Positions 55,279 through 64,000 of a DNA stretch of 64,000 bases are shown one piece after another. The notes below the pieces were generated by a model. It made no database searches, was not told where the DNA came from, and worked only from the letters and a program-made list of their open reading frames with translations. A program made the position numbers and the translations under genes. Each line of letters begins with the position of its first letter. Positions within the stretch are counted from its first letter, which is position 1. This DNA comes from Desulforhopalus singaporensis (lineage in GTDB: Bacteria > Desulfobacterota > Desulfobulbia > Desulfobulbales > Desulfocapsaceae): assembly GCF_900104445.1 (NCBI RefSeq), contig NZ_FNJI01000003.1:171544-235543 (forward strand), given 5' to 3'.

Positions 55279-55387
55279 GATAACAATAGGGAATCCCCCC
55301 TCCAGGAGTTTGATCGCCTCAATCTGAGCGATCGCGACAAAGACCTCTGGTAAGAGATATTATACACCAGTATGTACCGTGATAAAA

Positions 55388-55425
55388 AAATAAGCTCTCA
55401 CCCGACAACGGGTGAGAGCTTATTT
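55388..55425 (-). terminator. Rho-independent terminator of groESL
   Basis: Perfect 16-base arms, AAATAAGCTCTCACCC (55388-55403) and its complement (55410-55425), around a 6-base loop. On the minus strand the stem runs into a T7 tract, so it ends the groEL transcript about 65 bases past its stop. Confidence 0.93.
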
Positions 55426-55488
55426 GGTGATTGCCGACGCCCTTGTACCGGCCTGGCTACAGCGGCACCCAGTCAGCCGTCAACAGTT

Positions 55489-57421
<1,933 letters not shown>

Positions 57422-57513
57422 GATGCCTTCCTCTTTTTTCAGATAACGTTGTTGTAATGGGAAATTCCCGGTCCATCATTTACACTATTTCACATAAATG
57501 ACCGTTGGGGCAT

Positions 57514-57534
57514 GTCGCAAACGGACGTTGCGAC
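57514..57534 (-). promoter_or_regulatory. Inverted repeat in the groESL leader
   Basis: GTCGCAA (57514-57520), 7 bases, TTGCGAC (57528-57534): perfect 7-base arms, located about 25-45 bases downstream of the -10. The sequence is not CIRCE. It may be an operator or a leader hairpin that responds to heat. Confidence 0.5.
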
Positions 57535-57558
57535 GGGTGAGTCCTTACCGGCTGTAGA

Positions 57559-57586
57559 AAAATAATATCGGTTTGTTACCTGTCAA
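57559..57586 (-). promoter_or_regulatory. Candidate groESL promoter
   Basis: On the minus strand TTGACA (57586-57581), 16 bases, TATTTT (57564-57559). No sigma-32-like CTTGAA/CCCCAT pair was found. Confidence 0.5.
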
Positions 57587-57953
57587 GATTGGCCAAAATG
57601 AAAAAACAACCCTTGAACACAACTTCCGCACCACCAAGAAAACAACGAAACAACGAAAACATAGAACACCAAGTAAAACAGTACCCTGGGAACCCTCACG
57701 GGACACGGGGAGTCTGCTCGTTTTTCACGGTTTCTCAGGCAGGTAACGGGACGGTTGTTGGTCAGAATGGAGGACAACGGAGAGTGGATACAGCTTTTCA
57801 TCATGAAGCCGCTGCAGCCGGCCTGCTTGCACAACTACCCGCTAGGGAGTAAACTTTTTCCTACAAAGTGTCAGTAACAAGTGCACAGCAGCGCTGCCCG
57901 CCGCTTTCGGAACCGGACGGCAGCCCCTGAACAAGCGGTAAAAGGTACATGCA
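57587..57953. other. Intergenic region without recognisable gene
   Basis: Divergent gap between groESL and the LytTR regulator gene. The first 110 bases are A-rich on the plus strand. Open frames of 80-90 codons exist but are of low complexity or lack ribosome binding sites. AAAGG 9 bases before 57954 serves the regulator gene. No promoter pair stands out. Confidence 0.45.
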
Positions 57954-58769
57954 ATGGTGGTGTCACACGCGAAAAGGAAAACTCCCGCCCCTATCCGTTG
58001 TCTGATCGTGGACGACGAGCAACCCGCACGCGACGAACTGCGATATCTGCTCTTACAGCACGACGATATTGATATAGTCGCGGAAGCCGACTCTGCTGGC
58101 AAAGCAGTGGAGGCAATCCGCCGGTATAAGCCGGACCTGGTCTTTCTCGACATCCAGCTACCCGGACGCAACGGTTTCGAAGTCATACGCGAACTCGCCG
58201 GTGTTACGAACATGCCGCTCTTCGTTTTTGCCACCGCCTACGACAGCTATGCGGTAAAAGCCTTTGAAGAGAGCGCGGTGGACTATATCATGAAGCCGCT
58301 CTCGGAGAAGCGGTTAGCCATTACCCTGCAGCGGGTCCGGAAAATGGTTGCAGATTCCTCCAGTGGCCGGGAGGAGCTCGGGTCAGCCTTGCAGGCTTTG
58401 CTCAACCAGATCGAATCGCCCAGGGAGCGAATCAAGGTATCGGTGGAAAAAAACGGCAGGATTCAGCTGCTGACCCCCGAAGAAATCGTCTACTGCTCGT
58501 ACGAAACGACGGGAATTGTTGTCCATACCCGGGACGATTCGTCGCCGATTTACGGTATCTCCACCATGGACCGGCTGGAGGAACATCTCTGCTCCTTATC
58601 ATTTTTCTTTCGGGCTCACCGCTCGGTCCTGGTAAACCTTGACCATATCAAGGAGTTCAGCCCATGGTTTAACGGTAAATACAACCTGACCATGGACGAT
58701 GCGAAAATGTCCGAGATAACCGTCAGCCGCACCAGGGCAAAAGCCTTCAAACAGCGTCTAGGAATCTGA
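57954..58769 (+). CDS. LytTR-family response regulator (BtsR/LytR-like)
   Basis: 271 residues. Receiver about 15-130: CLIVDDEQPARDELRYLL, phospho-Asp in PDLVFLDIQLPGR, FATAYDSYAVKAFEESAVDY and Lys in IMKPLSEKRL. LytTR DNA-binding domain about 170-270: IVYCSYETTGIVVHT, MDRLEEHL, FFRAHRSVLVNLDHI and TVSRTRAKAFKQRLGI. It lies 4 bases before its LytS-type kinase gene. Expected to control the CstA-family gene that follows. Confidence 0.92.
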   Translation: MVVSHAKRKTPAPIRCLIVDDEQPARDELRYLLLQHDDIDIVAEADSAGKAVEAIRRYKPDLVFLDIQLPGRNGFEVIRELAGVTNMPLFVFATAYDSYAVKAFEESAVDYIMKPLSEKRLAITLQRVRKMVADSSSGREELGSALQALLNQIESPRERIKVSVEKNGRIQLLTPEEIVYCSYETTGIVVHTRDDSSPIYGISTMDRLEEHLCSLSFFFRAHRSVLVNLDHIKEFSPWFNGKYNLTMDDAKMSEITVSRTRAKAFKQRLGI

Positions 58770-58773
58770 TGTC

Positions 58774-60516
58774 ATGTCTATCTCCGCATTGATCACCTTT
58801 CTACTCAAACATGTCGGCATTCTTATCGCCGGCGCATTTATCCTGCTGAATATTTCCCCAGTACAGGAGCTCAATTTCAGGCGCGGCTCCGGTTACAATA
58901 AGCTGTTCCTGGTTTTCTTTTTCGGGATTTTCGGTGTTCTCGGCACCTACAGCGGCAACGCCATTTTCAACTCCTATGCAAATCTGCGGGCCATGGCGGT
59001 AATTCCAGCGGGACTCTTCGGCGGACCGATAGTCGGCCTTGGGGTCGGCCTCATTGCCGGCGGTCATCGCTTTCTCATCGACCCCTGGGGGTTCAGCGCC
59101 CTGCCCTGCGCTATTGCCACTATCCTTGAAGGGTTGGCTGCCGGTTTCATTCACCTGCGTTACCCGGACAGGAATATGAACTGGAATCTCGCCATGGTGC
59201 TCGCTTTTGTCGGCGAGTCGATGCATATGCTCCTGGTGCTGCTGCTGTCCCGCCCTTACGAGCAGGCCCTGGAGCTGGTAAAACTGATAGCGTTGCCGAT
59301 GATTATCGGCAACGCTCTGGGGGCCGGGCTCTTTATTCACGTCATCAAAACCCTCTATACCCACCGGGAAAAAAAAGACTCGACCCAGGCCCAGAGGATT
59401 TTCGACATCGCCAACAACACCGTCCGGCACCTGCGCAGCGGGCTGAACAGTACCACCGCAGAAGCCACAGCTAGAATAATCTACCGCAGACTCCGCGTTC
59501 CCGCAGTGGCGATTACCGATCATTCCCATGTACTGGTACACGTCGGCCTCGGCAACGACCACCACCTCGCAGGAGAACCCATTGTTACCAGTTCCACCAG
59601 AAAAGTCATCCAGACCGGCACTCCGATATTTTTGCGCAAAAAAGACGCAATAGGCTGCGACCGCCCGCAATGCCCCTTTCATTCCGCAATTATCGTCCCG
59701 TTGAAAAAGGGGGGAAGAATCGTCGGAACGCTCAAATTCTACGGTTCCCGGACCGCCGAGCTCAACCGTATTCAGTTCGAGGTCGCCCGCGGCCTGAGCG
59801 ACCTGCTCTCAATCCAACTCGAACTGGAGGATATTCAGGTCAAGGACCGGCTTCTGGCCCACGCCGAGATAAGGCACCTCCAGGCTCAGATCAACCCGCA
59901 CTTCCTCTTCAATTCCCTGAACACCATTGCATCTTTTTGCCGAACAGCGCCGGACAAGGCGCGGGAACTGATCCTCGACCTGTCGCTCTACATGAGGAAA
60001 AACCTCGACTCCAGCCGCGGTTTCATCAGGCTCGCCGACGAACTGGCTCAGATCAATTCCTATGTAGCCATTGAAACAGCACGTTTCGGCGACAAGATCA
60101 AAGTCAACCTGAACATTGAGCCCGGATGTGAGGATTGGGCGATTCCGCCGCTGATTATTCAACCTCTGGTGGAAAACGCCATAAAACACGGAATCGCCGC
60201 CAATGAAAACGGCGGTACCATCTCTCTTGGTATTTTCCGCAATCTTGATATGCTGGTGGTGATGGTGGAAGACGACGGCTGCGGCATTCCCGATAATATT
60301 CTCGCGACTCTGCTTGATCACCGCGACCTCGAATCCCATGCCGAAGGGATCGGCCTCAGAAACAGCAATAAACGGCTAATGCATATATACGGCCCTGAAT
60401 ATGGTATGGAAATTACCAGTTCTCCCCAACGGGGCACATCCATCTCCTTTAATATTCCCAAGGCGGCAAGCCGCGGCCTCACCAGCGAGGCTGAGCTCGC
60501 AACAGACAGGGCCTGA
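58774..60516 (+). CDS. LytS-family sensor histidine kinase (BtsS-like)
   Basis: 580 residues. Five or six N-terminal helices form a 5TM-LYT sensor (about 5-205, with GLFGGPIVGLGVGLIAGGHR as its landmark), followed by a GAF domain (about 215-360), the His kinase block HAEIRHLQAQINPHFLFNSL with the acceptor His before PHFLFN, and an ATPase lid (PLIIQPLVENAIKHG, GIGLRNSNKRL). The relatives BtsS and YpdA sense extracellular pyruvate; the downstream CstA-family gene makes that attractive here. Confidence 0.92.
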   Translation: MSISALITFLLKHVGILIAGAFILLNISPVQELNFRRGSGYNKLFLVFFFGIFGVLGTYSGNAIFNSYANLRAMAVIPAGLFGGPIVGLGVGLIAGGHRFLIDPWGFSALPCAIATILEGLAAGFIHLRYPDRNMNWNLAMVLAFVGESMHMLLVLLLSRPYEQALELVKLIALPMIIGNALGAGLFIHVIKTLYTHREKKDSTQAQRIFDIANNTVRHLRSGLNSTTAEATARIIYRRLRVPAVAITDHSHVLVHVGLGNDHHLAGEPIVTSSTRKVIQTGTPIFLRKKDAIGCDRPQCPFHSAIIVPLKKGGRIVGTLKFYGSRTAELNRIQFEVARGLSDLLSIQLELEDIQVKDRLLAHAEIRHLQAQINPHFLFNSLNTIASFCRTAPDKARELILDLSLYMRKNLDSSRGFIRLADELAQINSYVAIETARFGDKIKVNLNIEPGCEDWAIPPLIIQPLVENAIKHGIAANENGGTISLGIFRNLDMLVVMVEDDGCGIPDNILATLLDHRDLESHAEGIGLRNSNKRLMHIYGPEYGMEITSSPQRGTSISFNIPKAASRGLTSEAELATDRA

Positions 60517-60704
60517 GCCGGTGTCACTATTTACTTCACCAGATACCCGACCGGACCTATTTTATCCGCTCATGGTTCAACACTTTTTCAACCCGATGCA
60601 TTTCAGCCTGGAATCCCGACCATCCAGCCCGACAAACCTACGTTTCAGCGCCAAGTTATAGGCAACCGTACAGCCACCGGTTAGGGTACGCGCCATAATC
60701 AACT

Positions 60705-60740
60705 TATCTCTTTGAGATACGTGATCCACGCGTGGCTCAC
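60705..60740. promoter_or_regulatory. Two adjacent palindromes upstream of the CstA-family gene
   Basis: TATCTC-TTT-GAGATA (60705-60719) is followed directly by GTGATCCACGCGTGGCTCAC (60721-60740), an 18-of-20 palindrome with a perfect CCACGCGTGG core, ending 32 bases before the start codon. Either may be an operator. LytTR proteins usually bind direct repeats, so another regulator could be involved. Confidence 0.45.
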
Positions 60741-60772
60741 GCTTAAATTTCACACATCGGGAGGGATGTACT

Positions 60773-62212
60773 ATGGTTTTTTTTCTTACCTGCGTGGGGT
60801 TGCTTATTCTTGGTTACTTCACCTACGGCGCTTTCGTCGAGAAAGTTTTCGGCGTTGACCCCAAACGTCAGACACCCTGTATGACCAGAGAAGACGGTGT
60901 CGACTACATTGCCATGCCGACCTGGAAGGTCTTTTTCATCCAGCTCCTGGATATTGCCGGACTGGGTCCAATTTTCGGCCCGATTCTCGGTGCTCTCTAC
61001 GGCCCTTCCGCTCTGCTCTGGATTGTTGTCGGCTCCATTTTCGCCGGCGCGGTACATGACTATTTCAGCGGCATGCTCTCTATTCGCAGCGGAGGTAAAT
61101 CCATTCCGGAGGTTGTGGGCGACATTATGGGCATGCCGGCCCGCCAGACCCTGCGTATATTCTCGGTAATCCTGCTCCTGCTTGTTGGCGTGGTCTTTAT
61201 CCTGGGACCGGCAAAACTGCTCAGCAACCTGACCGGCTTTAATGTTCAGCTCCTTATCGGCGCTATTTTCCTCTACTATTTTATTGCCACGGTTCTTCCC
61301 ATCGACAAGATCATCGGCCGTCTTTATCCGCTCTTTGGCGCGCTGCTGCTGTTCATGACCTTCGGTATCATGGGTGGCCTGCTTTTTCACGGTTATGAAA
61401 TTCTCCCCAACCTTGATTTCACCGCCAACACCCACCCGGGCGACAAGGCCATCTGGCCGCTGCTCTTTATCACTTTGAGTTGCGGGGCAATCAGCGGCTT
61501 CCACTCGACCCAGTCACCCCTTATGGCCCGCTGTGTAAAAAATGAGAATCTCGGTCGCAAGGTATTCTACGGCTCCATGATCATCGAAGGCGTAATTGCC
61601 CTGATCTGGGCAACCGTGGGGATGTCATTTTACAACACGCCGGAGGCTATGAATGCAGTGATTGCGTCAGGTTCACCTGCCGCGGTGGTTAATGAGGCGT
61701 GCAACACCCTGCTCGGCCCGGTGGGCGGCTTTCTGGCAATCATGGGCGTTGTTATTCTGCCTATCTCCAGTGGCGATACCGCATTCAGGTCCACCCGCCT
61801 GATTATAGCCGAGACCTTCAGAGTCAACCAGTCCCAGGCCGCCAAACGTCTGCTCATCGCAGTTCCGCTGTTTTTGGTCGCTTTTCTCATCACCCAGGTA
61901 GACTTCAAGATCATCTGGCGCTATTTCGGCTGGTCCAATCAGATGCTTTCCATGCTGGTACTCTGGAGTGCGGCCATTTACCTGGCCAAGAAGAGTAAGT
62001 TTCACTGGATCTGCACCATTCCTGCGACATTCATGACCGCTGTCGATGCGGCCTTTATACTGCAGGCCCCAATCGGTTTCAATCTGCCGGCAGCACCGTC
62101 TAACCTAGCCAGCGCAGTTGTCGCACTGGCAACTTTTTCCCTGTTTTTGATCTACACCAAAAAGCCCGCTGACATGACCAGCAACCAAGCGGAGCCGGAG
62201 GGCTCGATGTAA
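60773..62212 (+). CDS. CstA-family carbon starvation/pyruvate transporter (short form)
   Basis: 479 residues and about thirteen helices, with GGGAGGG before the ATG. The first part has the CstA hallmark RREDGVDYI-like TREDGVDYIAMP, then IAGLGPIFGPILGALYGP, GAVHDYFSGMLSIRSGG and FHSTQSPLMARCVKNE. E. coli CstA and BtsT have about 700-715 residues; this short form lacks the long C-terminal part. Relatives carry pyruvate or peptides. Its position after a LytS/LytTR pair repeats the BtsSR-BtsT logic. Confidence 0.9.
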   Translation: MVFFLTCVGLLILGYFTYGAFVEKVFGVDPKRQTPCMTREDGVDYIAMPTWKVFFIQLLDIAGLGPIFGPILGALYGPSALLWIVVGSIFAGAVHDYFSGMLSIRSGGKSIPEVVGDIMGMPARQTLRIFSVILLLLVGVVFILGPAKLLSNLTGFNVQLLIGAIFLYYFIATVLPIDKIIGRLYPLFGALLLFMTFGIMGGLLFHGYEILPNLDFTANTHPGDKAIWPLLFITLSCGAISGFHSTQSPLMARCVKNENLGRKVFYGSMIIEGVIALIWATVGMSFYNTPEAMNAVIASGSPAAVVNEACNTLLGPVGGFLAIMGVVILPISSGDTAFRSTRLIIAETFRVNQSQAAKRLLIAVPLFLVAFLITQVDFKIIWRYFGWSNQMLSMLVLWSAAIYLAKKSKFHWICTIPATFMTAVDAAFILQAPIGFNLPAAPSNLASAVVALATFSLFLIYTKKPADMTSNQAEPEGSM

Positions 62213-62238
62213 AAGTCTTTTGCCAGCCTGGTCTCAAG

Positions 62239-62275
62239 GAGGGCTTTGCAGTGACTGCGGAGCCCTCTGCTGTTT
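62239..62275 (+). terminator. Terminator of the CstA-family gene
   Basis: GAGGGCT (62239-62245) and AGCCCTC (62261-62267) form the outer stem, with an inner GCAG/CTGC stem, followed by TGCTGTTTT. It starts 26 bases after the stop. Confidence 0.7.
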
Positions 62276-62316
62276 TCCCCCTCACCGTACCCTTGATAAA
62301 ACTTCCCGGCATCTTG

Positions 62317-62721
62317 TTACCGATTCATCCGGTCTTCTGAAACATTTTTCAGTTCACCTATGACCTGCAGGGTAAGTTCTTCAACGTTACTGAGAACCTG
62401 CCTGAGTCCGCACCTGGTCAGGTTGTCCCAGTGCATCCCGGCGGCAACGACTACCCTGGTATTGAGGTCGGCGGCAATTTTTTCCGCCATTATTTTTGCT
62501 ACCTCATCATCCTTATGTCCCACATAGCAGAAAACTGAAGCCGTGGCCGATATTTTGTTCGGCTCCTGCAGTTTTGGCCGTGGTTGAGCCATTGCCACAG
62601 CGCCGATATGGGGTTCTCCTCCCCAGACGGCCACCAGGAAATCCCTGCCCATTCGCCGACACTGAGCAAACACTGAATAACCTCCCGTTTCCACACTAAG
62701 TACAGGGGATTTGTCGTCCAT
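62317..62721 (-). CDS. LpdD-like prenylated-flavin chaperone/decarboxylase accessory protein
   Basis: 134 residues. The pattern FLVAVWGGEPHIGAVAMAQ, VGHKDDEVAKIMAEKIA and VVVAAGMHWDNLT matches the LpdD group (landmarks: GG-x-x-HIGAVA, GHKDD, GxHxDN). LpdD accompanies UbiD-type gallate/phenolic-acid decarboxylases and is proposed to handle prenylated FMN. It lies 56 bases after ubiX in the same direction, which supports the assignment. No UbiD-type gene is in the window. Confidence 0.75.
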   Translation of the reverse strand: MDDKSPVLSVETGGYSVFAQCRRMGRDFLVAVWGGEPHIGAVAMAQPRPKLQEPNKISATASVFCYVGHKDDEVAKIMAEKIAADLNTRVVVAAGMHWDNLTRCGLRQVLSNVEELTLQVIGELKNVSEDRMNR

Positions 62722-62777
62722 ACCGTTGATACCTCAGGAAAATCTTTTCAGGTGAGTTCAATCGTTCACCCACCGCC

Positions 62778-63371
62778 TTAAAAACCTTGCCAACTTTTAC
62801 GACCCGGTGTTTCAATGCCGATCCTGTGAAGGAACCTGTAAACGCTTTGATCTATCATCTCTTCAATGGTCAGCGGCTTATTGTATAGAGCCGGTACCGG
62901 AGGAAATATAATTGCGCCACTTAGGGCAGCGAGGTCCATCAAGCGCAAATGCCCCCGGTGTAAAGGGGTCTCACGGACAACCAGGACCAGAGGTTTTCCC
63001 TCCTTGAGCATGACATCGGCGGCGCGGACAATCAGGTTGTCAGAGAGCGAGTTTGCAATAGCGCCCAGGGTGCGCATTGAGCACGGCGCTATGATCATAC
63101 CGTCAATACCGTATGATCCCGACGCGATAGTGGCCCCAATGTCTTTATTATCGTAACGGCGGGTTGCCAACCCCCGGACAGACTCGATCGTTCTGCCGGT
63201 TTCGTGAGCTATTGTTATTTCCGCCGCTCCGCTTATCACCAGATGAGTCTCAACTCCCAGAGAATTGAGAATCTCCACAGCCCTGATACCATATACAGCC
63301 CCGCTCGCACCAGTTATACCAACGGTGATCTTCCGGTGGTGCAGATGTTTTTCCTGAATCAGACCATCCAT
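62778..63371 (-). CDS. ubiX: UbiX-family flavin prenyltransferase
   Basis: 197 residues. It has ITVGITGASGAVYGIRAVEIL, LVISGAAEITIAHE, GMIIAPCSMRTLGAIANSLSD and LVLVVRETPLHRGHLRLMDL, all UbiX hallmarks for FMN and dimethylallyl phosphate binding. The product prenyl-FMN activates UbiD-family decarboxylases. An extra basic N-terminus of about 12 residues precedes the core. The partner gene lpdD follows; a molybdenum hydroxylase gene is divergent. Confidence 0.93.
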   Translation of the reverse strand: MDGLIQEKHLHHRKITVGITGASGAVYGIRAVEILNSLGVETHLVISGAAEITIAHETGRTIESVRGLATRRYDNKDIGATIASGSYGIDGMIIAPCSMRTLGAIANSLSDNLIVRAADVMLKEGKPLVLVVRETPLHRGHLRLMDLAALSGAIIFPPVPALYNKPLTIEEMIDQSVYRFLHRIGIETPGRKSWQGF

Positions 63372-63632
63372 CTATTTTCCTCCCCTGTTTCCATCCCTTC
63401 CCCACGACCCGATGAACACGACAATATGTTTGACATACACTCACTCTCCATGCTATTCTCTTTTCACGATACCGTTAATGATTTTATTTCTCTTATTTTG
63501 AGAATAATATTTTTTTTATAAATTTCCAACAACAAATACGGTTTTCACGGCAACCGAATACACAAAACCCGTCAAGACGTACCAAAGGATGAAATAACCA
63601 CTGGCAACAATCGGTCACCTGGAGAAATCAAC

Positions 63633-64000
63633 ATGAAAAACGATTTCAATGTTATTGGCAAAAGACAGCCCAAACTCGAGGCAATAGAGAAAGTCACCGG
63701 AAAACTGAAATATTCCGGAGACCTGCAATTCCCAAACACGCTGCATGTTAAAATTCTTCGCAGCCCCCATGCTCACGCCAACATAAAGTCAATCGATACC
63801 AGTAAGGCGCTTGCCTTGGAAGGGGTTGAGGCAGTTATCACCCATGAAGATGTACCCAAGGTTCCGACCATGCATCAGTTTCTGTTCCTGCCGTCGGTAA
63901 TGTATTACGACAGCTTCCTTCTGGAAAAAAAGGTTCGTCATTTTGGTGACCGCGTGGCGGCTGTCGCCGCAGTGACTCCCGAAATTGCCAAGCAGGCTCT
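63633..64000 (+). CDS. Xanthine-dehydrogenase-family molybdopterin-binding large subunit (5' part)
   Basis: Cut by the right edge; 122 codons visible. ATG 63633 has GGAG 8 bases before it. The translation opens NVIGKRQPKLEAIEKVTGKL, then YSGDLQFP, HVKILRSPHAHANIKSIDTS and VRHFGDRVAAVAA, the N-terminal a/b-hammerhead domain of xanthine oxidase-type large subunits. Family members hydroxylate purines, aldehydes, nicotinate or reduce 4-hydroxybenzoyl-CoA. Its closeness to ubiX and lpdD makes an aromatic substrate plausible. Small Fe-S and FAD subunits would be expected beyond the window. Confidence 0.88.
   Translation, partial: MKNDFNVIGKRQPKLEAIEKVTGKLKYSGDLQFPNTLHVKILRSPHAHANIKSIDTSKALALEGVEAVITHEDVPKVPTMHQFLFLPSVMYYDSFLLEKKVRHFGDRVAAVAAVTPEIAKQA

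Noticed and set aside
57422..57586. CIRCE/HrcA operator for groESL
   Set aside because: No TTAGCACTC-N9-GAGTGCTAA-like element found; the inverted repeat present has another sequence.
57589..57852. Possible small gene of 87 codons between groESL and the LytTR gene
   Set aside because: Low-complexity start, no ribosome binding site and no recognisable fold.

Overview
The window reads as chromosome of an anaerobic Gram-negative bacterium. Outer-membrane genes (kdsA, kdsC, lptC, eptA, a lipoprotein, mltB), a sodium-pumping oxaloacetate decarboxylase, a nickel ECF transporter with NikL and NikK partners, a UbiX/LpdD pair and MenA together suggest a Desulfobacterota (Desulfobulbales-like) genome. 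That placement is inference from gene content; no rRNA or other phylogenetic marker is present. No tRNA, rRNA, CRISPR array, insertion sequence or phage gene was recognised. Genes are dense and mostly intact; the genes at both window edges are cut.

Layout. 1-1.9 kb: marR-emrA-emrB type efflux operon (emrB cut). 2.0-6.8 kb: a YhaN/YhaO-type SbcCD pair. 6.9-9.2 kb: PhoH-PIN and pyrF. 9.6-14 kb: a small monooxygenase-like protein, then the oadG-oadA-oadB operon, whose OadB carries an unusual N-terminal exported biotinyl-like domain. 14.1-18.4 kb: fabI, then menA in one operon with an NMT1-type ABC transporter. 18.6-21.9 kb: a hydantoinase A-like gene, a metallophosphoesterase and a ParB/AsnC-type fusion. 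22-28.4 kb: a tripartite tricarboxylate transporter (tctCBA plus an AbrB-like membrane protein) divergent from a CitAB/DcuSR-type two-component system. 28.5-33.8 kb: a GT10 glycosyltransferase, an SLC13 permease, and a deacetylase-like/FemAB-like pair. 34-39.4 kb: stress and envelope genes (usp, DUF2959 lipoprotein, mltB, yqaA, ykgJ, msrAB).

39.5-43.3 kb: pyrG-kdsA-kdsC-lptC, which stops at a convergent trmO. 44-48.9 kb: nikMLKQ-(YchF-like)-nikO nickel uptake operon behind a duplicated inverted-repeat operator. 49-53.8 kb: a lipid A modification locus (PAP2 phosphatase, eptA) divergent from an OmpR/EnvZ-type system, with paired TGAAG-N6-TGAAG repeats between them. 53.9-57.4 kb: iron-sulfur flavoprotein-like gene, cupin, groESL. 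58-62.2 kb: LytTR/LytS-type system followed by a CstA-family transporter, resembling a pyruvate-sensing BtsSR-BtsT unit. 62.3-64 kb: lpdD and ubiX divergent from a molybdenum hydroxylase large subunit cut by the window end.

Together the genes describe carboxylate-based anaerobic metabolism (tricarboxylate uptake, Na+-linked oxaloacetate decarboxylation, probable pyruvate uptake), nickel acquisition, and regulated remodelling of the envelope. The least explained parts are the hydantoinase/phosphoesterase/ParB-AsnC cassette, the YchF-like NTPase inside the nik operon, and the OadB biotinyl-like extension.
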